From the NCBI GenBank assembly GCA_013399305.1, contig VXAI01000013.1, positions 4,728,255-4,792,254 of the forward strand: a DNA stretch of 64,000 nt. The letters run 5' to 3'. Below are positions 26,601-36,570 of the stretch, piece after piece (positions within the stretch are counted from its first letter, which is position 1; the number at the start of each line of letters is the position of its first letter). A program made the position numbers and the translations under genes. Under the pieces are notes generated by a model. The model had not been told where the DNA came from. It did not search any database and worked only from the letters and a program-made list of their open reading frames with translations. Source of the DNA: Rostratula benghalensis. Taxonomy: Eukaryota > Chordata > Aves > Charadriiformes > Rostratulidae.

Positions 26601-27622
26601 TTTAGGCTGAACACGAAATTCATGAATTTCAATACATTTCTTTTGTAAAAGACCTCTTGGTATGTCATTACTTTCAGGCATTATTGCTGAGGAAAAAAAA
26701 GTCCATTATTTAATATATAGCGTTATTCTAACATTGGCATCTGGAATTCAACAGCACAAACTTGGTGTTAAACCGACAACATTGTCTGAATTAAATTTAA
26801 TCTTGCCTTTTTTATTTTTCAGCGTCTTCTATCCTCAGAGAACATTCAATAAACATAGTACCCATTGTTGACATTTTCCTGTTTCTATCACTATTTAATA
26901 ACAATTTTACAGCATTGCTCAATACTAAAGATAATTCAAAACAAAAAATCCACCTTCAGAGATGCATCTGAAAAAACATAAACATCATAGTCTTATGCAT
27001 TCTTATAAAAGTATAAAATTATGCATATCCCATGTACCATATTGTGTAAGCAACAGCTGGTTCTGCAAATAAGGGAACATATTTCCTAAAACTCATGGGG
27101 CAGAAATTCTGAAATAAGACAGCCATCCATTGGCATACTATTAGATGATTTTTCTGTGTGTTTTGTTCTATCCTATGGTATAGCTTGTTCTGCTGATAGC
27201 CAGATTGAGAACTTGGACTAAACCAGACCATTCTTCTGCTACAGCAATTCCTTAGTTCTTTGGAGAATCTAATGCTTCTCTTACATGACCTATATCTGTC
27301 ATCGTACCCATCACAAAACTTCCTTGTTACCTCTGGGAGACCCCTGTGGACCTTACTGGTGATGGTCACGTTAGAAATCTTTCTGAAGGGATATGCTCTA
27401 ATAGTACAATAGTACTGTCGGGGCTAGTCAATGACCAATCCAAGATTCAGTTTTTGCTTTGTGTTTTGAGAGCAGTAATGTACTTCAGTCCTTCATCAAG
27501 AAAATTACTCAGCCATGCGTGCCTAACCACTGTCTCTCATTCCTCAGGGAGGAGAGCCTCTGCTTTTACTATTTTCTACATAAACCAAACAGCTGATGCT
27601 GATGTTCTTCATCTTCCTTTCT

Positions 27623-27666
<44 letters not shown>

Positions 27667-28033
27667 TGTGTATGTTTTTGGGGTTTTTTGTTTCTTTGGT
27701 TTGATTTGGATTCTTTTTTACTGGTAGCCAGAGTAAGGAAGTGCTTTACTTCTCTGTGCCTTAATAGATTCAGTAAGAATTTATTACAAGAATTTTTTTA
27801 CAAGAACTTTGGTCAGTTGGCCTGCAAAAGCCAAGAGCAAATCAAAGTTTGTCGTCAATAGAGCCTGCTTCTGAATATCTCTGTCTTCAGAAATACTTAA
27901 TATTTAAGTAAAACTCCCTGAGAAGACTCATATTAAAACTAGAGTCAGAAAGATGATGAAGTAAGATGTGATTTTTGGAAGGTTGATACTGGATCTCACT
28001 CTGTATGTTAGCATAGACAAAAAGAAATAACCT
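20629..28033. other. Unique sequence; possible conserved non-coding blocks
   Basis: No gene is supported in 7.4 kb. Frames of up to 116 codons (27369-27019, minus) carry no recognisable motif. The 171-codon plus frame 27346-27861 spans a 26-T tract (poly-phenylalanine) and a TG run (alternating Cys-Val), so its length is an effect of low complexity. Blocks at 23450-23650 and 24421-24760 look like non-coding regulatory DNA and are discussed as findings. A short TA run lies at 23780-23793. Confidence 0.5.
27628..27671. repeat. Compound microsatellite T26 then (TG)9
   Basis: Twenty-six T in a row (27628-27653) run directly into nine TG units (27653-27670), then TATGTTTTTGGGG. This is a long, likely length-variable tract. 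The T run could be the reverse complement of a poly-A tail, but no retroelement body is visible on either side. Confidence 0.95.
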
Positions 28034-28704
28034 AGAATGGTTACAGTTGGAAGAGACCTTAAAGATCATCTAGCTGCAAACCTCCTGCCATGGGCAGGGA
28101 CACCTCCCACTAGACCAGGTTGCTCAAAGCCCCATCCAGCCTGGCCTTGAACACTTCCAGGGATGGAGCGTCCAAAACTTCTCTGGGCAACCTGTTCCAG
28201 TGTCTCACCACCTTCAGAGTAAAGAATTTCTTTCTGGTACCTAATTTACATTTCTCCTCTTCCAATTTAAAGCTGTTACCTGTTGTCCTGTCACTACAAT
28301 CCCTGATAAAGAGTCCTTCTCCAGCTCTCCTGAAGGCCCCCTTCAGATATTGGAAGGGTGCTATAAGGTCTCCCCAGAACCTTCTCTTCTCCAGGCTGAG
28401 CAACCCCAGCTCTCTCGGCTTGTCTTCACAGGAGAAGTGCTCCAGCCCTCTGATCATCTTTGTGGCTCTCTGCTGGACCTGTTCCAACATGTCCATGTCC
28501 TTCCTGTATCAAGACTCCAAAGCAGGACATAGTACTCCAAGTAGGGTCTCATGAGAGCAGAGTGGAGGGCTAGATCCACTTCCCGTGACCTTCTGGCCAC
28601 AATTCTTTTGGTGCAGCCCAGGATTAGGTTGACTTTCTGGGCTGTCAGTGCACACTGCCGGCTCGTTTTGAGCTTCTCACTCACCATCACTCCCAAGTCC
28701 TTAG
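28034..28704 (-). mobile_element. CR1 LINE copy, 5'-truncated, about 0.67 kb, best preserved
   Basis: A minus-strand CR1. The plus strand begins near 28034 with 'AGAATGGTTACAGTTGGAAG' and contains the canonical antisense 3' region ('CATGGGCAGGGACACCTCCC', 'AGACCAGGTTGCTCAAAGCC', 'TCTGGGCAACCTGTTCCAGT'). It stops near 28704 at the 'CTCACTCACCATCACTCCCA' section of ORF2. Most of it keeps a readable ORF2 frame, so it is younger than the 7.2-kb and 11.2-kb copies. The classical terminal ATTCTATGA repeats are almost missing, leaving one 'CCTAGAATGG'. Confidence 0.95.
28110..28696 (-). pseudogene. CR1 ORF2 C-terminal remnant with one frameshift
   Basis: Two minus-strand frames together cover the last part of CR1 ORF2. 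The upstream frame (28696-28454) gives '[20 protein letters not shown]' and '[20 protein letters not shown]'. The downstream frame (28496-28110) gives '[20 protein letters not shown]' and ends with 'NRLPREVLDAPSLEVFKARL'. They lie in different frames, so an indel near 28454-28500 breaks the reading frame. The RT active site is upstream of the truncation point and absent. Only the thumb and C-terminal tail region remain. Confidence 0.92.
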
Positions 28705-31663
28705 TGCACTATGTGATCCTCAATGCACTATGAGGAAAGGAGAAGTAATAATGCAGAAGATGTTAGTAGAGCAGGGGCATTTTGATAAGTTAATTCAAGA
28801 TGTTGGGAGGGATACATTTCTGTCAGTTTTCATACTGACATTTGAAAAAGACTGGCAGAGGGTTTGCCTGAATAGGAGAGTGCTACTTCCTTATTATTCC
28901 TTATTAACATATTTCACTGTGGAATTTTGTAAAGGAGCACATATCACCATCAGGCTTCAGTCTATCTCACTACTTGGATCCTGAAGACACTTGCTGGGGA
29001 AAATCTGAAAATTTCATATGGCTATGGGGCACAAAGGAATTAGATGGAAATCCTATAATGTAAACATGGGCTTCTCTAAGAAATCAAGTAAAGTGACTCT
29101 AATGTTCCAATAGCAAATTGAGTGTCCAGTAAAACAGATCTAACTCTAATGTTTCCCTGAAGATTTGTAGGGTACTGGAAAGCATATATAACTTTTATAT
29201 GTGAAAGTTATAATTGAAATGGATCTAAATTATTTTGGATGTTGGAGTTAAAACATTATATATATTCCTTCAACTGGAGAAAGTGTCTAAAATAAATGAG
29301 AAGATTCAGTAAAGACAAAATGGAAATAAGTTCACACATGGGACAATAATCAAACTCAAGAACACAGTTAAATTGGATTCATCAAGGAGTGCATAAAGAT
29401 AAAAGTTAACATAAACTGAGGATAAGCCAGCAGTCATAAGAAAGGCAGTTGCTGTATTGGCTTGCATCAATAGGATTATCACAGTAAATCAAGCTTGATG
29501 GTACTCCTGCATAATAGTGTTGCCTTGTCTTTACTGGAAATAATACCTACATACTGGGATACTCTATTTCAAAGAAAATGGAAATCTGCAAAGACTCAAA
29601 AGAAGAACAGGAAGCTTCCTAAGATATTTAAAAACTTGATCCATGAGGGTGAAATAAGAAAGGAAAGCAATGAGAGAGTTTGAATACCCTATAAAATAAA
29701 TTGTAAAAATCCCACAATACAAACAATTTTAGAAGAAGGAAATCAGAAGTCACAAGCCATTATTATATGTCAGAAGATGAGAAGAAAGGGAGTTGTGCCC
29801 TGGCATGGGAGAATGTGATTAAGTATTAGAGGATGCTTAATAATTAGTTCTGGCAGAAGAATCAGTTGCAAGGAAGCTGACTGAAGGGCACTCATTTGAA
29901 ATATTCACAGCTAGTCCTGGGACTGCAAAGGAGTATTTGCATCAGTTCTACCATGACTCAGGAGGATAAGCTACAACAGATGACTCACTTGAAGCTGCTT
30001 CCCACTCTCATAATTCGCAGAAATTAATTCCAGAGTGTTCACTTGTTTAAACTTAAATACTAAACAGAAAGTACCAACCTATGCCTCCAATTGTTCAGAG
30101 TGCTAGAAGCATAAACTCTCTCAATTTAAAGTATTTCAAAGGAAGGTATCTTTAAGGACCAAACCAATATACATCAAGGTTTTAAAGACCAGATGGTGAT
30201 GGTAAAGAATACTTTTTTTTTTTTTAGCCCACTCCCTACTAGCCAGATTTTCCTTTCTAATGTAACGCAACATCTGTTTCTAATTCCAAAGCAGACCAGA
30301 CTATTGTGGGATCATAGCAGATGTACTGTTTTGGTACAGATTACATCTTACATGATTTATTAAATTTGGATAGTGGCATCTGTGACAATTTATTATCTAA
30401 GAAATAATAGTAATTAGAAACATCAGAGTTGCATCAATGTAATTTTGAGCTTTATGTGAATAGAAAATCCAAATAAAGGGGTGATAGTACAAAGTCATTC
30501 AGGAGGTTAATAGAAAAGCAAGAAGTAGGGCAAAAGTCTTAAATATTAATTGATTATTTTATTCATTAACTGTTTAACATACTGCATGTGGTCAATTCTT
30601 TCTCACCAAGAGAGGAATCATGGAGAACTGACAGGGTCCCATGTATCAGAGACTAGATGGTTGGTCTCTCTTACCACTCATTAGGCAATAATTTTAAAAT
30701 ATATAGCAATAAAATTGTATTAACATGATTAGAACATATCTTAAGCAACAAATGTAGGAATCAGGCATAATATAGTTGTCTTTATCCAGGATATAACTGG
30801 ATCCGGATATTCCAGATTCCTATTCCAACTCCTTTTTGACTGCTGTGGAGGTACTAAAAGTCCTCAGGCATTACAATTTTTGAGTTTGAATTTTCATAGG
30901 AATGGTACTTCTGCACTTCCAGAATCTTAACTTTTACAGAGCTGAATAGCTCTGCAGCTGTCTTATGATTATACAGAGCTAAGAGCTACCTTACACTCAT
31001 TTTGGGCACTAGCTGAGCACACTCCTAGGACCATGCTTTTTTCAAAATACACAGGTTGTGTCTGTTTCCTTTCAAAACATTCTTGGAAGATTATGCACCT
31101 TGTCTGTTGCACTATAAAATTCAATATTATTAAAACATGGAGAACTATTTCTCTGAGAATTCATTTGTGTTTCTCCCAGAAGAGTTCTCTAGACATCCAA
31201 CTACATTAGAGAGCCTTTTTCTACATATCCTTCTGAGCTTAAAAGAAGAAATCAAAATGGTAGGCATCTGTCTTGAAGCTCGATAGATAGAAATGATGTT
31301 AAGAGGCATGATTTAGTATACAAATAAGTAAAGCATATAGCTAACAGGGAGACAAAATATGTTTCTGTTGTTCTGCAAACTCTGTTCATATTATAGGGAG
31401 GAAACGATTTTTGGAAAGAACAGAAATTACCATTAGAAGAATAGTAAAAGTTTTTCTCCATCACCCTACTGCCTTATTAGGTTATAGAGCTTTATCTGCT
31501 CATGGGTTCTTTTTCTAGGATATAATGAAACCTTTCCAGACACAGGACCATAGTTTAAAGAGTCACTTGTTATAAGAGTCTTATACAGCTGCAGATACAG
31601 TTTTGAACCCTTTCAGTCTTGGATGGGAAGTGAATTGCTAGCAAAAATACAAACTCAAAACTG
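28705..31663. other. Unique AT-rich sequence, no gene seen
   Basis: Only short chance-like frames (up to 84 codons) occur. The region is A-rich on the plus strand between about 29200 and 30200. An 11- to 12-T tract lies near 30212. No repeat family was recognised. Confidence 0.5.
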
Positions 31664-31781
31664 CACGTGCCTGGATGCAGTCCTGAATAATGTGCTATAG
31701 GCAATCTTGCTTTAGCAGGGGAGTTGGACTAGATGATCTCTAGAGGTCCCTTCCAACTCTGACAATTCTATGATTCCGTGA
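31664..31781 (+). mobile_element. CR1 LINE fragment, 3' end only
   Basis: 'GTGCCTGGATGCAGTCCTGA' leads to 'AGCAGGGGAGTTGGACTAGA', then 'TGATCTCTAGAGGTCCCTTC' and the terminal 'ATTCTATGATTCCGTGA'. This is the canonical CR1 3' UTR end in plus orientation, about 118 bp long, with no coding part. Confidence 0.93.
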
Positions 31782-32041
31782 AAAAAAGCAAAGAACCCTC
31801 TTCAGTGCAGGAAGTTGGTACCCCATGGAGAAAGTCAGAGTTATGTGTTCCAAATATACAGAGGTATGTTTCCGTATGCCTTTGGACTCATATTTTAATT
31901 TTCCTCTTCATTAACTGAAGGTGACAGCACACCAACACCATCAGGCAGATACCCATCAGTTATGTCCTTGTTCAGTGTTTCTTATTTTGACTTCCCTTTG
32001 GAGATGCAGCTGGACAAGCCTACATGTGTGAGAAGAAGTGT
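31782..32041. other. Unique sequence; would be the 3' UTR side of the candidate exon
   Basis: If the minus-strand candidate exon at 32042 is real, this segment is its 3' untranslated side. An ATTAAA-type polyadenylation hexamer on the minus strand (TTTAAT on plus) lies at about 31894-31899. Such hexamers are common by chance in AT-rich DNA. Confidence 0.3.
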
Positions 32042-32147
32042 TCAGTAGTGCTCATCATCGTTTTCATCGTCAGCAAAGTCTTCCCGTGTTTTGACTTTCC
32101 TCTGGAGGAGTCTGGGCTGTGCCTGTACATCTGACTGTATTTGCTGT
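32042..32147 (-). CDS. Candidate 3'-terminal coding exon, unidentified (low confidence)
   Basis: On the minus strand a stop-free frame of 34 codons follows a splice-acceptor-like sequence (TCTTTTTGTAATGACAG, ending near 32144) and ends at TGA 32044-32042. The last residues read RKVKTREDFADDENDDEHY: a basic stretch, then a strongly acidic tail with a terminal tyrosine. The codons contain three CpGs in a region that otherwise has few, which hints at constraint. I do not recognise the protein, and no neighbouring exon has been found. It may be a real terminal exon of a gene whose other exons lie at higher coordinates, a fragment of a pseudogene, or chance. The start given assumes the acceptor; no initiator Met is present. 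Confidence 0.2.
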
Positions 32148-33514
32148 CATTACAAAAAGATCACTGATGAATGAAAAACATCTACCCAAAAGCAAGTTTG
32201 CCACATATATCCTGAATCTAGAACATGCTGTGATCTGCCCTTCTGCTGGAGTACTGACCAGGTCCAGCTCCTTCTCTGCTCTATGCAGAAAGACTCAGCC
32301 AAAAGGTTCAGCTCCAAAAAATCTTTAGATTTTTATTTCATAAATCCTCTTTATTTTCCTATTAAACATAATGTGAAATTAGGAATTTAAATGTGTGTTA
32401 AGGAACTGTGTATTTTCAATATCTAAATGGCAATTTTATAGTCCTTAATTTTCAAGTACACAAGGTTTCTATTGCACTATTCTTTAGAGTTTTTCTTTAT
32501 AACTATCAGACACAAGGCTTCTATTGCACTATTCTTTGGGGTTTTTCTTTATAACTATCAGACATCTGATACGTATTATTTCTGGAATATACTGGAAAAT
32601 GAAAATATTTCTTGAAAGATCCTGCAAGAAGTAATCCTTTCATTCTATATATTGATAGACGACAATTAATTTTTAGATGAATTTTCAGAAATATTTGAAC
32701 ATGAATGAGTAGAAGTCCAGGTAAATACTGGTCAAAATGAATAATTTTGTTTTAACATACCAGATTTTTCAGCTTTTTGTACTTTTAAGGATTCCAGAAG
32801 GGATTAATGTTCTTTTTTACAAAAATATTTATGTCATTTACATGAGAAAAAGGAGTGAAATATTTGTCTATTAAAAACATTGCATAATGAATTAAATTTG
32901 TGGATAAGAAAGGAATTTGATCCAAATTTAAAAAATAATGATGGAATTTAAGAATCCATAAAAATTAAGTTTATTATTAAAAAAACACCCCTCTCTTCCA
33001 ATACAGTGTACCAATGAGTTATTTAAGAAGAGTAACACAGTAAAATATTTCAAGTAAAAAATATTCATTAACTTTAGTGTCAAACTGACATATAGGAAGA
33101 GTGGTGTGTATTCGGGTGTAAGAGTCATGATGCAGGAGTAAGTGAAATGAATATCAAAGCTATTCCATAGACAAAAGAGTAAATTTATTTTTTTTTTCAA
33201 AATATTTTTTTTCATTAAGATAGCTCAGCAGCAGTCTCTTCTCTCAGTGAATGTTTTTATAGTCTTCAAGGCAGTTTTTTAGTAGTCAGTCTTGTGAGCG
33301 TTGACTCTATCACTGAAACTGAATTGATAATGATGTAATTCTCCAGTTTAGGCAAACACCCAATTCCTAGTGTTTCATTACTCTCACTAAATTATAGGTT
33401 TGAGATAGAGACAAAATCGTCTCCCAAATATAATTTCCTTCTGAAGTAATACATAACTAAGGACTAAGATACCTGTATAACTACACCCAAATTTTCAAAT
33501 GCCTAATTCTTATT
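32148..33514. other. AT-rich sequence with a 52-bp tandem duplication
   Basis: Besides the duplication at 32458-32561 only chance-like frames are seen (up to 95 codons, 33215-32928 minus, very rich in Leu, Phe and Asn from the AT-rich composition). No gene is supported, apart from the possibility that it is an intron upstream of the candidate exon. Confidence 0.45.
32458..32561. repeat. 52-bp tandem duplication, 49/52 identical
   Basis: Copy 1 is 32458-32509 and copy 2 is 32510-32561. Both begin ACACAAGG and end TATAACTATCAG. The three differences (T/C in 'AAGGYTTCT' and two A/G in 'CTTTRGRGTTT') are all transitions. The duplication is local and fairly recent in origin. No gene is affected. 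Confidence 0.95.
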
Positions 33515-33688
33515 AATGGAATTTATCCTCAGAACTGCTCTGTGGATATGAAAATAATGTAGGGAGCATGTAGGGAGTCAGGTAAAGTAAATGACTTACC
33601 CAATGTTACAGAGGAAACCGAGGAGGCTTGGAAATGAAAAAAAGCCTCAATTTAATCCAACATTCTTTCTACAAGATGGTCTTTTTTC
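33515..33688 (-). mobile_element. Ancient MIR-like SINE relic
   Basis: The plus strand reads 'GGAATTTATCCTCAGAACTG' and 'CTCTGTGGATATGAAAATAA', then 'GTAAATGACTTACCCAATGT' and 'TACAGAGGAAACCGAGGAGG', then an AATTTAATCC stretch and 'CTACAAGATGGTC'. This matches in order the reverse complement of the MIR SINE consensus: the CTCACAACAACCCTGTGAGG part, the GACTTGCCCAAGGTCACACAG part and the ATTGAACCC part. It is interrupted by a small duplication (ATGTAGGGAG twice, 33557-33577). It is strongly diverged. Confidence 0.6.
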
Positions 33689-34389
33689 CTTGCAAAATTT
33701 TGTGGTGTTCTTATCAACAAACAGTACAAAAGGGAAGTTCAGTTCTTGATGTGTTAATTGCACACTAGCAATCATACCTGTTTTACCTTATAACTAACCA
33801 CATCTGTAGCTATAAATGCTTCCAAATGCATATTATTAAATATTTGATAGATATTAAGTTTCTATTTTTAACCTTATCAGTTTACAAAATCACTGTTATA
33901 TCTCAAGAGTTCCATCCACTTGACATATTGACGAATTTCTGAGGAACTTTTTGTTTAGATGGTTGCTTTCTTCAAACCTCACAGTACCCTAGAACATGTC
34001 AGAGTCAAGACTTTCAGCCAATCACAGTAGGATGCTGTTGTAAACCTTATGGCTTGTCAATCCCCAATCTAGTGACATGCTTAATGCAATAATATATAAA
34101 GGTATGGCTATAACATTAGACTATATAATATTTAATGAGGAATTTGTGGAGTTCTCTCTGGCCTCAAGTTCACAAAAAAATGAGAGCAGCATTTTTACTG
34201 TAATAAAACCAATAAGTAACTTGACTAGTACTGACAATTTTATCAATGGCGGGAATTCCTGAATCTAGCAAATCAAGACATTCTAAAACCCAGCCTGTCA
34301 CTAGAAACTCGGAAACATGATAACGCTTTTGAATATTTTATGTTGAGCCAATTAGCTCTTTGAAAAACTTGGCATGTAGTATTTGCATG
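33689..34389. other. Unique AT-rich sequence
   Basis: No gene or repeat recognised; a few short chance-like frames only. Confidence 0.5.
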
Positions 34390-34958
34390 TAGGCCCTATG
34401 TTCTCAGCACTGGTGAGGCTGCACCTTGAATGCTGCATCCAGTTTTGGGGTCTTCACCACAAGAATGACACTGAGGTGCAGGAGAGTGTCCAAAGAAGGG
34501 TAATGAAGCTGGTAAGTGGCCTAGAATAGAAGTCTGATGAAGAGAGGCTGAGGGAACTGGGATTGTTTAGCCTGGAGAAAAGAAGGGTGAGGGTTTATGG
34601 CTTTCTACAACTACCTGAAAAGAGGTTGTAGTGAAGTGGGAGTCAGTCTCTTCTCCCAAGCAACAGACAATAGGATGAGAGGAAATGTCCTCAAGTTGCA
34701 CCAGGGAAGGTTTAGATTGGATATGAGGAAACAATTCTTCACCAAAATGGTTGAAGCATTGGAACAGTTTGCCCAGGGAAGTGGTTGAGTCACCCATACC
34801 TGGTGGAGGTATTTAAAATCCCTGGAAGTATTTAAAAGACATGTAGATGCGGTGCTTAGGGACATGGTTTAGTGGTGAACTTGGCAGTGCCAGGTTAACG
34901 TTTGGAATCAATGACCTTAAGGGTCTTTTCCAAGTTCAGTGATTCTGTGATTCTATGA
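34390..34958 (+). mobile_element. CR1 LINE copy, 5'-truncated, about 0.57 kb
   Basis: A plus-strand CR1 that starts near 'AGGCCCTATGTTCTCAGCAC' in the last part of ORF2. It runs through 'GCATCCAGTTTTGGGGTCTT' and the 'GGAACTGGGATTGTTTAGCC' section to the 3' end 'AGTGATTCTGTGATTCTATG'. Its 3' UTR ('GGGACATGGTTTAGTGGTGA', 'ACTTGGCAGTGCCAGGTTAA') differs from the other copies here, so it belongs to a different CR1 subfamily. The readable ORF2 piece at 34597-34788 includes '[20 protein letters not shown]'. Other parts are frameshifted. Confidence 0.93.
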
Positions 34959-36360
34959 CTTTCTGTGTCAATGGATGTCTTTTAAAAAAAAGCGTCCCCA
35001 TCATTCAGTTGGTATAGTTTTGATGCCAAAAATCACATAGTGCCTTTTCCTGTATGGTGCTTTGCAAAAAATCAAGATGTTATGTGATTATATCGGTTCT
35101 TTTTTTTTTCTCTTGTTTTTTTTCTTCTTTTTTTTTTTTTTTCTGTGACATCTGTCAGCATGAAATATATATAAGTCATAGGAATAATCAGAAAATCAAG
35201 GCATGGCTGAGTGCCTCATGCTGAGAAGTGACCTTTATAATACTGCCACCTGGAAAATAAGTCAATTCAACCTATCACAGCTGAGCTCCCAGTCCAACTA
35301 ATCCGTCATTCTTTCTCGCCTGTTATATTCTTACATTCTGATAAAGTGTCAAGTCAATATTGTGCAGATGCACCTGCTCACAGTGAAGTCTTATTTGGAG
35401 ATGAACTGACCCACGTTTGAGTGGGATAAGATCTCACCCAAATGTGACTATATAAAAACTTTCTAGTCTTCTCTAACCTCTTGGGTCAGCCAACTAGCTA
35501 TTTAGAATAATTTTCTTTGGCTAAGGACAATACAGAGGATTGTCAGACTTGAACGCCTTCTCACCACATTTTCAATGTCACCTGGCATAGCTCCTTCCTC
35601 CTGCTTTGAAAGAGAAAGTTATACAAAAAAACAGAGCTGTGTCTCTCAGTCATGAAATATTTTACCTCTGAAAAGTAAAGTCTAGTTCTAGACTGGAATT
35701 AATAAAGCTGAAGATCTGAAATCCCAATAGCTGTGAGGAAGACAACCTGCTGTCTTCACTGTATTACTGTTATTTTCTACATTCACTTCTCCATTCCTTA
35801 AATAAGAAAAAAAATAAAAATAACAAGTGCATTTTGTGAGAAAAAACGGAGCATAGTTGTGAAAAGGAGTTTATAAACAAAAGGCTACATTAGAATTGCT
35901 TTATAAAATATCATTAACCCTTTAGTAACAATGGATGCTATAATGTTTTCAGTAGCTACTTCAGGTCCCAATCCTGGCAAATTTTTAATCTGAAATAGCT
36001 GTGCTGAAGAAAGGAATTATAATTAGTGAATATGAAATTAAGTGTCTTGATTTTGAATAATTGTATACCATAAGCAATTGTAGGTTACACAAAAGTACAT
36101 GTTCAGCTTGATAAAAAAGATGACCAGGGGAGAAATATTGAATGGAATAATTTGTTAGAGCGGTAAGTATCAAGGTATCAGACAACTCCTGGAAATAAAT
36201 AATTGTCTAGGAGAGGGTGTACAGCTCTAGACGTGACTTTAGGCCATTTACCCATATCATTATTAACAGCCAGGAAAGGCAAAGCTGAGATGTCCTCACT
36301 ACTGTTTAAATATTTTATAATTTTGGGGGAGTTTTTGTCTTTTCCTTGACAGAAGACTTA
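34959..36360. other. Unique sequence with a T-rich low-complexity tract
   Basis: No gene is supported. The T-rich tract at 35097-35143 is listed separately. The remaining sequence is AT-rich without recognisable repeats. Confidence 0.5.
35097..35143. repeat. T-rich low-complexity tract
   Basis: About 47 bp of T runs broken by single C or G (T10 C TCTTG T8 CTTC T14 CTG). A pyrimidine tract of this length is probably variable between individuals. Confidence 0.9.
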
Positions 36361-36446
36361 GAATTAAGGCCGAATTAAGGCCAAATTAAGGAATTAAGAC
36401 AAAGATTGATGTAAAGCAGAATTATAAAAAAGTAGAATTAAGGACA
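36361..36446. repeat. Small degenerate minisatellite (GAATTAAGGCC)n
   Basis: Two exact 11-bp units GAATTAAGGCC (36361-36371 and 36372-36382) are followed by shortened or mutated units (AAATTAAG, GAATTAAGAC). A further AGAATTAAGGAC occurs at about 36434-36445, after about 35 bp of A-rich sequence. The array ends close to the start of the CR1 fragment at 36463. Confidence 0.85.
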
Positions 36447-36462
36447 AAAATTGTACGGGGGG

Positions 36463-36570
36463 AGCTGAGCGACCTGATCTAGTTGAAGATGTGCCAGCTT
36501 ATTGCAGGGGGTTTGAACTAAATGACCTTTAAAGGTCCCTTCCAACCCAAACTTTTCCATGATACTATGA
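36463..36570 (+). mobile_element. CR1 LINE fragment, 3' end only
   Basis: 'AGCTGAGCGACCTGATCTAG' and 'TTGAAGATGTGCCAGCTTAT' run to 'GACCTTTAAAGGTCCCTTCC' and end at 'CCATGATACTATGACA'. It matches the 3' end of the copy at 11176-12066, so it is the same subfamily. The length is about 108 bp, with no coding part. Confidence 0.92.

Noticed and set aside
27019..27369. 116-codon minus-strand frame with Cys and Arg residues
   Set aside because: No domain is recognisable. The Cys spacing does not fit a zinc-finger pattern, and the length is within chance for the window.
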